From: Echinicola pacifica DSM 19836
GTDB lineage: Bacteria > Bacteroidota > Bacteroidia > Cytophagales > Cyclobacteriaceae
Direction of reading: 5' to 3'
DNA: 64,000 nt
NCBI RefSeq assembly: GCF_000373245.1
Contig: NZ_KB890738.1
Location: 303,135 to 367,134, forward strand
In this document: one piece after another, positions 48,055-57,475 of the stretch
Layout of the letters: every line of letters starts with the position of its first letter
Position numbering within the stretch: position 1 is the first letter of the stretch
Notes under the pieces: model-generated
The model's input: the letters and a program-made list of their open reading frames with translations, nothing else
Told to the model about the DNA's origin: nothing
Databases searched by the model: none
Program-made: the position numbers and the translations under genes

Positions 48055-48771
48055 ATGAAAAAGAAATCTATACCTGAAGTATTCTTATTTATCTATTTTT
48101 TCACTTTGATAATTGGCGGGATTGTTTTACTGAATGCGCCCAAAGGGGATTATGAGCTTTTTTTGAATCGGCATCACTTTTTTACAGCCGATTTATTTTT
48201 TTCCTGGATCACCCACTTAGGTGATGGCCTGGTTTTTCTGGTGGTATTTCCCATCTTATTGATCTATCGATTTTCTCATGCCCTGCTATGCGTCTTCACG
48301 GCCGCCATTCATATGCTGGCCTGTGTGATCCTTAAGCGCTTTGTATTTGCAGGTTCACCAAGACCAGCCGAATTCTTCAAGGACATTGACCTCGTGCAAG
48401 TAGCTGGGGTTCCCTTATACCATTGGCACTCCTTTCCTTCCGGCCACACTGCCACTGCTTTTGCTCTTATGACGATGCTTGCCATGCTCTACCGCAAAAA
48501 CTTTCCATTACAATTTATTTTCGCCGGACTTGCAATTCTAGCAGGGTTTAGCAGGGTATATCTAATGCAGCATTTTATCGGTGACGTCCTCGTGGGCTCC
48601 ATGATTGGAGTGGGCTCTGCCATGGCCGCCCGCTGGGTGGTGCGGACTCAGCTGAAAGGAAAAGCTTTCAAAAAAGGCCTAATTCGCAAAAAGAAAGTTC
48701 CACTCTCCGACTTACACCCCGGATACCAAACCATAAAAGTGGATATTCGCCAATGGAAATGGCCATTCTAA
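48055..48771 (+). CDS. PAP2 family membrane phosphatase
   Basis: 238 residues with six predicted membrane helices. The PAP2 active site has three parts: a lysine/arginine then SPRP (94-104), PSGH (128-131) and SR-x5-H-x3-D (166-177). The basic C-terminal tail (about 215-238) is cytoplasmic. PAP2 proteins dephosphorylate undecaprenyl diphosphate, phosphatidate or lipid A. The glycolipid-type genes that follow (48984-54286) favour a role in envelope lipid carrier recycling or lipid A dephosphorylation, but this is contextual. Confidence 0.9.
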   Translation: MKKKSIPEVFLFIYFFTLIIGGIVLLNAPKGDYELFLNRHHFFTADLFFSWITHLGDGLVFLVVFPILLIYRFSHALLCVFTAAIHMLACVILKRFVFAGSPRPAEFFKDIDLVQVAGVPLYHWHSFPSGHTATAFALMTMLAMLYRKNFPLQFIFAGLAILAGFSRVYLMQHFIGDVLVGSMIGVGSAMAARWVVRTQLKGKAFKKGLIRKKKVPLSDLHPGYQTIKVDIRQWKWPF

Positions 48772-48983
48772 ACCCTACTCTTCCCTAACCAAAGCAAGGT
48801 TCTCCCCTTGTACTTCCCCGCCAGATCTGAATCAGAAACTGATCCCTGAGGTACTTTTCCTAATAAAGCTGAAGGGTATATATAAAAGCTTTTTGGCTTT
48901 AATTAGTGGTTTTGTTAGCGCTTTTTGGCAGTTTTGTGCTAGGAATCAGGTTTACCACCCTTTTCTAGTGAAAATAACTAAAA

Positions 48984-50495
48984 ATGAAAGACACCAAGAG
49001 CTATAGAATTTACCTGCTAATCATTTTGGCGGTGATTTCCTTTTTCAAAATTCTATTTACAGCCACCAGCCCCCTCAGTTTATTTTCTGAGGAGACCCAA
49101 TATTGGTTATGGTCTCAAAATATGGATTGGAATTATTATTCCAAGCCACTGATGGTGGCTGTTTACAACTATATCTTCACGGGTATTTTTGGGAATACGG
49201 GGGTAGCGGTGAGGCTAAGCGCCGTCTTGTTCTCCGCCGGCACGGCATGGATAGTTTTTGAGCTCGGACAGAAGATGTTCAGCGAGGCAAAAATAGGCTT
49301 TTGGGCGGCTTTAATGCTGGTGGTGATGCCTTATTTTCATCTGGCCTCTTTCTTTCATACCACGGATTCTTCCCTCTTATTCTTTTGGGCCCTGAGCTTC
49401 TACTGGCTGTGGATGGCTACAGAGACACAGAAAACCAGCCACTGGATTTACGCTGGATTAGCCAGCGCCATGGGCATGCTCTCAAAAAACACCATGGTTT
49501 TGGCCATTCCTCTGATTTTCTTATACCTCCTTCTTACTGATGCCAAGCAGCTAAAGCAAAAAGGCTTTTACCTGTTTTGCCTGGTTTTTGGGCTATCATT
49601 CATCCCGATTCTGGTCTGGAACTTTCAGAATGACTTCGTGACCTTCCGTCACGTTGGCACCCTTGGTGGCGTAGAAGGCGAGAGCAAACCCTTTGATCCG
49701 GGAGAATCCATAAAATACATCTCTGAATATGCCGGTGGGCAGCTGGCGATTATATCCGCCTTTTTTATTCCTTTCTTATTCATGTCCATTCGCCGAATGG
49801 TTAAGCTGAAGGAAAGGCAACTGTTATTTATCCTGCTTCCCGCAGTTCTCGTATGGGCATTGTTCTTTATGATCTCCATCTTTAAGCGGGTTGAGGTAAA
49901 TTGGCCTGCCTTTGCTTATGTAAATCTCAGCCTTGCCATGGCTTATGTCCTTCATCTTGCTTCGGCCAGCTGGCGCAAATATGCGATATATGCCACGGCG
50001 ATTTCAGGGATTCTGCTGGTCTTGATCATGAAACCTGCAGTCCTTGACACCGTAGGTTTCAAGAAAGTCCTGAGACCAGACAAGGATCCTTTGGCCCGAC
50101 TGGCGGGATATCATGAACTCGGGGAACGCGTGGATACCCTGATCGATTCCCTGCAAATAGGACCTCATTTTATTTTCAGTGATAGCTATCATATTGCCTC
50201 AGAATTGGCCTTTTATGTAGAAGGAAACCCACAGACCTATACTATAAACCTAGGCCGTAGAAAAAATCAATTTGACCTCTGGCCCGGAATAGGGCAGTTC
50301 GAAAACCAAGCTTATACCGGGATATTCGTCCAGTGGAATACCACCGAACGCCCTGAAGTGGGGAAGGGTTTTGATAGATTACTTCATAAGGAAACCCAAT
50401 ATGCCAGTTACCGAGGGGATACAGTACGGGTTTTTAGCATAGAAGTCTATGAGAATCTCCACCATATCGAGGAAGTAAAAACTACTTCCTATTAA
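48984..50495 (+). CDS. GT39/ArnT-like polyprenyl-phosphate sugar glycosyltransferase
   Basis: 503 residues with about 12 membrane helices and a soluble C-terminal part. The first periplasmic loop has the GT39/GT83-type acidic motif SEETQYWLWSQ followed by NYYSKPLMVAVYNY, and HTTDSSLLFFWALSFYW matches the second conserved loop of the family. Such enzymes transfer a sugar from polyprenyl phosphate to lipid A, protein or another envelope acceptor outside the inner membrane. It lies in the same region as a second enzyme of this type (minus strand), a GT2 that could make the donor, and a flippase-like protein. Confidence 0.85.
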   Translation: MKDTKSYRIYLLIILAVISFFKILFTATSPLSLFSEETQYWLWSQNMDWNYYSKPLMVAVYNYIFTGIFGNTGVAVRLSAVLFSAGTAWIVFELGQKMFSEAKIGFWAALMLVVMPYFHLASFFHTTDSSLLFFWALSFYWLWMATETQKTSHWIYAGLASAMGMLSKNTMVLAIPLIFLYLLLTDAKQLKQKGFYLFCLVFGLSFIPILVWNFQNDFVTFRHVGTLGGVEGESKPFDPGESIKYISEYAGGQLAIISAFFIPFLFMSIRRMVKLKERQLLFILLPAVLVWALFFMISIFKRVEVNWPAFAYVNLSLAMAYVLHLASASWRKYAIYATAISGILLVLIMKPAVLDTVGFKKVLRPDKDPLARLAGYHELGERVDTLIDSLQIGPHFIFSDSYHIASELAFYVEGNPQTYTINLGRRKNQFDLWPGIGQFENQAYTGIFVQWNTTERPEVGKGFDRLLHKETQYASYRGDTVRVFSIEVYENLHHIEEVKTTSY

Positions 50496-50761
50496 ACCCT
50501 AGAACTTGCTGGCGGGGATTTAGGGATGGCAAAAAATTTAGCGATCATTTCTATACCCTCAGCGGCTCAGTGGATTAAAATCATTATTCCCCGGGGCTTC
50601 TTTGAAGGTCACTGTGGAGAAAACTTAGTAGGAAATAACCACCTAAGGGTCTGCTGGGATTGGGAGCTTCCTGACTTCAGATCTTCGATAAATAGCTGGA
50701 AGTGAAGCTATATTTTTGCCGCCAGGCAAAAAATCAACTCCCAAATCAGGTAAAGGGAAGC

Positions 50762-52363
50762 CTAAAGATCTGGATCACTATCTAAGGAGGCAGGCATGAG
50801 CTTCAGCACCACGGTAATGGGCGGCTCAAAGAGGTCCTTCCCCTCATGGATGATCTCATAATGAAGCCCAAGATGATCCAGCTCAGACAAAAACCGCTTA
50901 CGGGTAATTAAGAAGCCATCAGCCCTGGGTGGATCCGGCACTTTCATCAGGTCCTCGATGGGACGTTGAAGGTAAAAAGAGAAGCCCGGATTAAATATTT
51001 TATAATAAAACACTTCTCCCGACTTCACCTCAGCAAGCTTCGCCGCCAATACAGGGTTCTGCTGGTCCAGCATAGGAAATCCATACCAAAAAAACACCAG
51101 TGTCACCACGATAAATCCTCCCCCCATACTAGCGGCTAGTCTTCCCAGTTGCCGCTGCTTATAAGAATAATAAATTAATGGCAGCACCATCCATGGGCTT
51201 GCAAAAGCTATAAACAAAGCCGGTTTTATTGTCAGGGAAGGATCTGATTTTAGCCCATAATAAATGGTAAATGGAAGAATAATTAGCAAAATCACATATA
51301 TCAGACTGGGCCAGAACATCGCTTTTCGAAGCTGATGCTTCTTTAGTCTCCCCAAATAGCAGCCCACCAAAATTGCCAAAAATGGATAGGCGGGCACGGT
51401 ATAATTGGGAAGCTTGGTCCCTGCGAACATGAAGAAAAGGACAATGGTCGCCGCTACCACCAGGGCAAAAGTCGTCACCCGCTGTGCTCGAAACTTAATG
51501 CTATACCAAACACTCTGCGGCAGAAACACCGCAAAGGGGAGCATCCCTGCAATCACATAGCCCCAGGTGAGCCAAAAACCGCCCCCATGCCCTTCCATAG
51601 GCGCCGAAAAGCGGCCTAGATTATGCTTAAAAAAAAACTCCTGCAACCATACTCCATCCGTCTTGATGGCCACCAGCACATACCAGGGAAGGGCTATCGC
51701 AAAAAATACCGCCAGTCCTAGCGGGTTAAAAATCCTCAACAAGCGCTTCCCATTAAGCATCTGACTGATCAGCCCATAACTGAGCAAGGCGATAAAGGGA
51801 ATCAGCACCCCCACAGGCCCCTTGCTGAGCACCGCCAATGCTAATGAGGTATAAGTAATCAACATCAAAGGTGTATTCCTAAATCCAGATAAGGTCCAGC
51901 GATAAAAAGACAACATCCCGGCGCACATAAAGAAAATCAGGAAAGGGTCTGGCACGGCCATATGAAACTGTATATACCAGTGCAGGGAAGAGCTCAAGGC
52001 CAGCAGCGTAAATAGCCCCGCCTTCACTCCCGCCTGTTTGCGCACAAATCGATACACCATATAAGTGGTCAGGAAGCCAAATAATGCAGGAAAAAACCTT
52101 GCGGCAAACTCATTGATGCCAAAGATCTTATAGGCCAAAATGAAGAAATAATAATGAAGGGGAGGTTTATCAAAGCGGTACTCCCCATTGAAGGTCGGAA
52201 TTACCCATTCATGGTGATGCATCATCTCTATGGCGGCAGTAGCATTTTTTGCCTCATCCAGGGCATAAATACTCAAGCCTTGGAGATTCGAAAAATGCAG
52301 GATTAGGGCCACGACTAGAAGCAGTCGCTCGGCGACAATCCATTTATTAGCAGGCTTTTCCAT
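50762..52363 (-). CDS. ArnT-like glycosyltransferase, GT83/GT39 type
   Basis: 533 residues, about 12 membrane helices. Near the N-terminus it has the diagnostic first-loop motif YALDEAKNATAAIEMM and then FDKPPLHYYFFILAYKIFG, as in ArnT and related lipid A sugar transferases. The C-terminal 120 residues are a soluble periplasmic domain. It is divergent from the GT2 gene at 52486 with a 120-base gap between them, so regulation may be shared. The transferred sugar may or may not be aminoarabinose: no arnA/B/D-type genes are visible. Confidence 0.88.
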   Translation of the reverse strand: MEKPANKWIVAERLLLVVALILHFSNLQGLSIYALDEAKNATAAIEMMHHHEWVIPTFNGEYRFDKPPLHYYFFILAYKIFGINEFAARFFPALFGFLTTYMVYRFVRKQAGVKAGLFTLLALSSSLHWYIQFHMAVPDPFLIFFMCAGMLSFYRWTLSGFRNTPLMLITYTSLALAVLSKGPVGVLIPFIALLSYGLISQMLNGKRLLRIFNPLGLAVFFAIALPWYVLVAIKTDGVWLQEFFFKHNLGRFSAPMEGHGGGFWLTWGYVIAGMLPFAVFLPQSVWYSIKFRAQRVTTFALVVAATIVLFFMFAGTKLPNYTVPAYPFLAILVGCYLGRLKKHQLRKAMFWPSLIYVILLIILPFTIYYGLKSDPSLTIKPALFIAFASPWMVLPLIYYSYKQRQLGRLAASMGGGFIVVTLVFFWYGFPMLDQQNPVLAAKLAEVKSGEVFYYKIFNPGFSFYLQRPIEDLMKVPDPPRADGFLITRKRFLSELDHLGLHYEIIHEGKDLFEPPITVVLKLMPASLDSDPDL

Positions 52364-52439
52364 AGAGCTAAATTACCGATGCCTGGGCAGCCAAATGTCA
52401 CTAAAGCGTTAACAAACCGTTAGGTTTTGATTATACGGC

Positions 52440-52470
52440 TTGGTGAGGGGTCAAAAAAGCCGTAATTTTG
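52440..52470 (+). promoter_or_regulatory. promoter of the GT2-flippase pair
   Basis: TTG at 52440-52442, 20-base spacer, TAatTTTG at 52463-52470: a full consensus match. The leader to the ATG at 52486 is only about 10 bases. Confidence 0.7.
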
Positions 52471-52485
52471 AGCAAATTTTAACGT

Positions 52486-53427
52486 ATGATCCCCTTACAG
52501 CTCTCCTTAGTAGTCACTGTTTATAATGAAGAGGACAATATCAAGCCTCTGCTAGACGCAATTTACACTTCCCTATCAGGTATAGAATACGAACTAATCC
52601 TGGTGGATGATGGCTCTACGGATAGGACTGTTGCGGAAGCAAAACAATGGTCTAATGACCGTACTCGGGTTCTGATTTTTAATATGAACTACGGGCAGAC
52701 CACTGCTCTTGCCGCAGGCATCGATTATGCCAAAGGCGAGTACATCGTCACCATGGATGGCGACCTCCAAAACGACCCCTCCGATATCCCTATGATGCTT
52801 CAGAAAGCAATAGACGAGGATTGGGACGTGGTCGCTGGTGTACGTGCCAATCGTCAGGATGGGTTTGTTCTTCGTAAGATCCCTAGCAAATTTGCCAACT
52901 GGATGATTCGTAATACTACCAAGGTTTATCTCAAAGATTATGGCTGCAGTCTGCGTGTATATAAGGCACATATCGCACAGAATATGGGGCTATATGGTGA
53001 GCTTCACCGCTTCATCCCCGTGCTGGCAAAGCAGCAAGGCGCCCGAATGACCGAAGTGGATGTAAAACATCATGCTCGTATCCACGGCACCTCAAAGTAT
53101 GGCCTGAACAGGACCTTCAAGGTCCTGGCCGATCTTATTTTGATGCTGTTTTTCCAAAAATACCTCCAGCGTCCTATACATCTCTTTGGCGGACTGGGAT
53201 TGCTGGCCATGATCACGGGAATTTTGATCAATATGTACCTGCTGGTGCTCAAGCTCCTCGGGGAAGACATATGGGGCAGGCCTATCCTGCTGGTAGGATT
53301 GATTCTGGTCCTCGGTGGCCTACAGCTGATCACCACCGGTCTGGTCGCAGAGATCATTGTAAGAACATATTTCGAGTCGCAAGACAAGAAAACTTATACC
53401 GTAAAAGAAGTCTATCAAGGTGAATAA
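52486..53427 (+). CDS. polyprenyl-phosphate glycosyltransferase (GT2, DPM/ArnC-like)
   Basis: 313 residues. The catalytic GT-A domain has VVTVYNEEDNI, VDDGSTDRT, the D-x-D in MDGDLQNDP (metal and nucleotide-sugar binding) and the acceptor region KYGLNRTFKVLADLIL. Two C-terminal helices anchor it in the membrane. Enzymes of this type put a sugar on undecaprenyl or dolichyl phosphate on the cytoplasmic face. Its product is the probable donor for the nearby ArnT-like transferases after flipping. The downstream gene overlaps its end by 8 bases. Confidence 0.92.
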   Translation: MIPLQLSLVVTVYNEEDNIKPLLDAIYTSLSGIEYELILVDDGSTDRTVAEAKQWSNDRTRVLIFNMNYGQTTALAAGIDYAKGEYIVTMDGDLQNDPSDIPMMLQKAIDEDWDVVAGVRANRQDGFVLRKIPSKFANWMIRNTTKVYLKDYGCSLRVYKAHIAQNMGLYGELHRFIPVLAKQQGARMTEVDVKHHARIHGTSKYGLNRTFKVLADLILMLFFQKYLQRPIHLFGGLGLLAMITGILINMYLLVLKLLGEDIWGRPILLVGLILVLGGLQLITTGLVAEIIVRTYFESQDKKTYTVKEVYQGE

Positions 53428-54286
53428 AAAAGCCTTAAAGCTGGCCCTCAAACTGCTCCTTACGGGAGCGGCCATCTACCTGGTATTTCGGAAGATCGAC
53501 TTAGAAGAAACCTGGAGCTTGGTAAAGAAGCTCCAGGTTCCTTACCTGCTTGCCGCTATTGCTTTTTTTGCGCTATCCAAGGTCATTTCTTCCCTTCGAC
53601 TCAACTGTTATTTCCGCGATCTAGGATTGCAGCTTGTCGAGCGCCAAAACCTCAAACTTTATTGGATTGGAATGTTTTATAATCTATTTCTCCCCGGGGG
53701 AATAGGTGGTGATGGCTATAAGGTATATTGGCTGAAGAAGCGCTATGCCGTGAAAGGCAAGAAGCTCGTGGCGGCAGCATTACTGGACCGGCTGAGTGGC
53801 CTGGCCGCCTTGGTATGGCTGATGCTGGTGCTTTGGTTTTTTGTGGACCTCGACTGGCAGCCCCCCAGCTGGCTAGATCCCGATTGGATCGCCTATTTGG
53901 GCTTGGTAGCTGTGCCTGTGGCATTTTGGCTGATGGTAAGAGGGTGGTTTCCATCATTCAAAACTTCCTTTCTCAAGACCGCTGGTTTGTCTTTGATGGT
54001 GCAGGGCTCTCAGCTCGTATGTGCTTATTTTATTTTGCTGGCACTTAGCATTCATACCCAGCTGATCGCCTATCAATTTGTGTTTTTGGTCTCCTCCATT
54101 GTGGCTGTATTGCCCTTGACCATCGGTGGGGTCGGGGCTAGGGAACTCGTATTTATTCTTAGCCATGATTATATGGGCATAGACAAAAACGCTGCGGTGG
54201 CCTTTAGTTTATTATTTTTCCTGATATCCGCAGCCGTCTCCCTCGTCGGGGCAGGCCTCAAAATGGACGATCCTTCTCAGAAATAA
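53420..54286 (+). CDS. LPTD/UPF0104-type flippase-like membrane protein
   Basis: 288 residues, about seven to eight helices, starting at GTG 53420 inside the end of the GT2 gene. It has the family marks LFLPGGIGGDGYKVYWLKK and LLDRLSGLAAL, found in the membrane part of lysylphosphatidylglycerol synthases and in stand-alone UPF0104 proteins. The soluble synthetase domain is absent. Translational coupling to the GT2 supports a role in flipping the polyprenyl-phosphate sugar, but flippase activity is an inference. Confidence 0.82.
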   Translation: MNKKALKLALKLLLTGAAIYLVFRKIDLEETWSLVKKLQVPYLLAAIAFFALSKVISSLRLNCYFRDLGLQLVERQNLKLYWIGMFYNLFLPGGIGGDGYKVYWLKKRYAVKGKKLVAAALLDRLSGLAALVWLMLVLWFFVDLDWQPPSWLDPDWIAYLGLVAVPVAFWLMVRGWFPSFKTSFLKTAGLSLMVQGSQLVCAYFILLALSIHTQLIAYQFVFLVSSIVAVLPLTIGGVGARELVFILSHDYMGIDKNAAVAFSLLFFLISAAVSLVGAGLKMDDPSQK

Positions 54287-54427
54287 TCCTCCATCCATAG
54301 CCTACGAATGCAGGATTCAGGTCATTTATTGCTGCTTCAGACAAGGCTGAAATAATCAGACGCATAGGTCAATGCAATAGATTACCGCCCTGATTTTTTA
54401 TAATTGGCCTGGGCCAAAAAAAGGTGA

Positions 54428-55639
54428 TCATCCGATCAGGTTATTCACGACCAGTTGATATCCCAGTCCCACCACTATGCCCCCGATGATGATAAATGGG
54501 GAGGGGATTTTGGTAAATTGAAGCAGGAGATAAGTGCCGATGATGGCGAGAATATTGAAGGTATTGGCAGGCATGGGCTCAAAGAGCAGGTAAGCGGCAG
54601 CGATAAGCATCCCACAGCTGACGGCATTGATTCCCTCCAGCGCAGCGCGTACAGGACGGTATTTCTTCAGTTCGTCCCAAAACCGAATGACGAAGAAGAT
54701 CAGGAAGGTACCTGGCAGGAAGATCCCCGCAGCGGCAATCAGGCCACCGGTAATGGCGCCTCCCAGTCCCATTTCCCTCATGGACAGGGCACCGATATAA
54801 GAGCTAATGCTGAATGTGGGGCCAGGGACTCCCTGAGAAATCGCATATCCGGTCAGGAATTCCTCCGAGCTAAGGTAGCCTTTGAATTCCACAAATTCGG
54901 TATATAGATAGGGCACCAGCACCTGTCCACCGCCGAATATCAAGCTGCCGTTACGATAGAAGTTTTCGAATAATCGGATAGGCAGCAATTGCGTAAAATG
55001 CCCCAGGGTAGCGGCAGAAATCAGCACTCCGCCCCATAGGAGGAAGTTTGCCCATTGGATTTTGATCCCGGATTTCTCTTCTATTTTGGGGTGTTTATTG
55101 AATTTGAGGGAGGTGGATATCCCTCCGGCCACCAGCATAATAGGAAAGATAAAGGGGGAATTATAGAAGAAAGCCACGAAAGCTGATAGCAGCATGAGAA
55201 TCATGGCCTCGGTGGTTTTGACCATCTTTCCGATGGTCTTCTGGGCGGCATAGATGATAAAACCGATGGCCATAGGCTGGATAAACTTCGCAAAATCCAA
55301 GGCCCCTTTCGTCTGGGTCTGCAAGAAATCCACCAATACGGCAGCACTAGTCATGATAATGGTGGCAGGCAGTATCCATACCAGCAGCGAGAGGTAAGCC
55401 AGATTTGGTCCACCCACCCGATATCCAATAGCGGAGATCGTCTGGGTGGAAGTGGGCCCTGGTAGTACCTGGCAGAGGGCGTTGAGTTCCCACAGCTCTT
55501 CCTCAGTAATATAGCGTCTCTTACGAACCATGATGTCCAGCACCATGGCCAAGAAGGCCTGAGGACCACCAAAAGCCGTTACCGACAAGGTGAGCACATC
55601 TTTTAGATAAAGATAATATTTTACTTTCCGGATGGTCAC
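54428..55639 (-). CDS. chrA: chromate transporter family protein ChrA (two-domain form)
   Basis: 403 residues with two homologous CHR halves. Each half has the membrane signature with a P-G-P core: QVLPGPTSTQTIS (near 57-69) and GVPGPTFSISSYIG in the second half, plus TAFGGPQA and GSLIFGGGQVLVP. ChrA proteins export chromate in some bacteria, but many homologues are not tied to chromium. The gene starts 6 bases after the 2OG-Fe(II) oxygenase stop, so the two are co-transcribed. Confidence 0.9.
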   Translation of the reverse strand: MTIRKVKYYLYLKDVLTLSVTAFGGPQAFLAMVLDIMVRKRRYITEEELWELNALCQVLPGPTSTQTISAIGYRVGGPNLAYLSLLVWILPATIIMTSAAVLVDFLQTQTKGALDFAKFIQPMAIGFIIYAAQKTIGKMVKTTEAMILMLLSAFVAFFYNSPFIFPIMLVAGGISTSLKFNKHPKIEEKSGIKIQWANFLLWGGVLISAATLGHFTQLLPIRLFENFYRNGSLIFGGGQVLVPYLYTEFVEFKGYLSSEEFLTGYAISQGVPGPTFSISSYIGALSMREMGLGGAITGGLIAAAGIFLPGTFLIFFVIRFWDELKKYRPVRAALEGINAVSCGMLIAAAYLLFEPMPANTFNILAIIGTYLLLQFTKIPSPFIIIGGIVVGLGYQLVVNNLIG

Positions 55640-55645
55640 CTTAGC

Positions 55646-56626
55646 TTATTTGCGGAGCCCAAGTTCTCTCAGACGCTCTTCCAAGAATTCCCCGGCGGTG
55701 GCATCGTCGAAAGCCTTTGGATGCTGCTCATCTACACAGTCTGCAAGGCAGGTAAGGTCCATTTCCGCCCGCGGATGCATAAAAAATGGAATAGAATATC
55801 GGCTGCTATTCATTTTTTCACGTGGTGGATTGACCACACGGTGGATGGTAGATTTTAGTTTTTTGTTGGTATGACGCTCGAGCATATCGCCCACATTTAC
55901 GACCAATTGATCAGGAAGGGCGGTGATAGGAATCCACTTTCCGTCCTTCCTCAACACCTGCAGACCGTCTGCACTTGCCCCCATGAGCAGGGTGATCAGA
56001 TTGATGTCGCCGTGCTCGGCAGCTCGTACTGCATCTTCAGGCACTTCCTCGGGATTTTGGATGGGGAAATAATGGATGGGACGAAGGATGGAATTCCCAT
56101 AAGCGACCTTATCTTCAAAATATTCCTCGTCTAGCTCCAGATGCAAGGCAATCGCCCGGAGCATGGCCTTACCGGCATTTTCTATGGTATTATAAACCTC
56201 CAGAGCGACCTCCTGAAACTCAGGAACCTCTGATGGCCATACATTTGCCGGATATTCTTTTTTTATTGGATCAGTATCGGGAATAAGACTAAGATCCTGA
56301 CCCACATGATAAAATTCCTTTAAATCCCCAGTGTTACGTCCTTTTGCATGTTCTTTACCTTTGCCGGTATAGCCACGCTGATAGCCGATTTCCGGCTTTT
56401 CGTACTTGGTCTTCACCTCATCCTCCAAGGCAAAAAACTGCTGAATGGCAGCATACAGTTTGTCTTGCAATTCTTGGCTTAGCCCATGGTTCTTAATGGC
56501 CACAAAGCCTATATTTTGGTAAGCATCACCTAGTTTATTGACGAAGGCAGCTTTTTTTGCCGCATCACCACTGGTAAAATCCGCCAGATCTAAGGATGGA
56601 ATTTCATTATATAAGATTTCGCTCAT
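55646..56626 (-). CDS. 2-oxoglutarate/Fe(II)-dependent dioxygenase (isopenicillin N synthase-like)
   Basis: 326 residues. The DIOX_N region (about 10-130) has GFVAIKNHGLSQEL. The 2OG-Fe(II) core holds the iron triad His205-x-Asp207 ... His262, and Arg276-x-Ser278 (SSRYSIPFF) for 2-oxoglutarate. GDMLERHTNKKLKSTIHRVV is the conserved segment before the last histidine. Intact site and length are normal for the family, which hydroxylates or oxidises small molecules. The substrate is unknown; pairing with chrA is not explained. The start region has a near-promoter TAccTTG upstream on the same strand. Confidence 0.92.
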   Translation of the reverse strand: MSEILYNEIPSLDLADFTSGDAAKKAAFVNKLGDAYQNIGFVAIKNHGLSQELQDKLYAAIQQFFALEDEVKTKYEKPEIGYQRGYTGKGKEHAKGRNTGDLKEFYHVGQDLSLIPDTDPIKKEYPANVWPSEVPEFQEVALEVYNTIENAGKAMLRAIALHLELDEEYFEDKVAYGNSILRPIHYFPIQNPEEVPEDAVRAAEHGDINLITLLMGASADGLQVLRKDGKWIPITALPDQLVVNVGDMLERHTNKKLKSTIHRVVNPPREKMNSSRYSIPFFMHPRAEMDLTCLADCVDEQHPKAFDDATAGEFLEERLRELGLRK

Positions 56627-56707
56627 GTCAGGTTCATTTTATCTTGCAAGGTAAAAATTTTATAGGAAAATTAAATATCTTTAAGCTACGCCAATTATCC
56701 TATTCTT

Positions 56708-57475
56708 ATGAACTTTAAAATAAACCTTTGTTTAGTAACCTTAGTATCATTGATATGGGCCTGCGATTCTAAACCCAATTCGCAACAACAAAATCTTAGC
56801 GCAGAGAAGTCCAGCCCTAATCCCAGCCCTGAAGAAAGCGTAAATTTTCACCTTCCCAGCCCAAGTGCCCCACATCCTGATGCTATGCTGGAATTACATC
56901 GCCCCTTAGAGGACGAGCAGTTTGCCGAAGGCAGTATTCCCTTTGAATTTAATATAAAAAACTACCCCTTTGAGCATGGCAGAAAAGGCTTTCAGCTCAT
57001 GGTCATCGTCAATGGAAATGATCCTACGGGCTATAATATGCCCATTTTTGAGCATGAGCTAGAGGCTGGGCATTATAAAATGGTGGCCTTCCTCGTGGAT
57101 GAAGAAGGCTATGCCCTAAAGGAATATGGAAACTACCTAGACAGGGAATTTGTCGTGGGGGAGGTGACGGCTCCCTCAGAAGAGGAAACAGCATTTTTGG
57201 CGATCAATTTCCCTAGACAAGACCAGCAATACACTCAGGAAGAGCCGGTGGTGGTGGACTTCCTCGTCACTGACGCAGAGCTAGACCCAAAAGGCAGCAA
57301 GGTTCGTCTCTCCGTGAATGGCCATACCTATAATGCTCACAATCACCAACGAGTGCACATTGATGGGCTTCCAGCTGGAGAGCACCAGCTAGTCGCCCAG
57401 CTAGTGGATCAGGAGGGAGAAGCCTTACCCGGTAAATATTCCCAGTGCCAGAAATCCATCATGATCCAACCTTAA
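56708..57475 (+). CDS. lipoprotein with two related beta-domains, unknown function
   Basis: 255 residues. The signal peptide ends at a lipobox-like LIWAC (Cys19), followed by a Ser/Pro/Gln-rich linker (20-55). The remainder is two modules of about 90 residues (about 60-155 and 160-255) with parallel features: an 'LxFxRP/xFPRxD.QY' opening strand, a central VNGxxx(T/Y) loop, and an 'xAGHxKMVAFLVDEEGYAL'/'PAGEHQLVAQLVDQEGEAL' strand pair. This looks like internal duplication of an Ig-like sandwich. I do not recognise a family with a known function. Confidence 0.75.
   Translation: MNFKINLCLVTLVSLIWACDSKPNSQQQNLSAEKSSPNPSPEESVNFHLPSPSAPHPDAMLELHRPLEDEQFAEGSIPFEFNIKNYPFEHGRKGFQLMVIVNGNDPTGYNMPIFEHELEAGHYKMVAFLVDEEGYALKEYGNYLDREFVVGEVTAPSEEETAFLAINFPRQDQQYTQEEPVVVDFLVTDAELDPKGSKVRLSVNGHTYNAHNHQRVHIDGLPAGEHQLVAQLVDQEGEALPGKYSQCQKSIMIQP

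Noticed and set aside
50496..50761. Possible RNA element in the gap between the two ArnT-like genes
   Set aside because: No stable hairpin with T tract and no recognisable conserved RNA motif.
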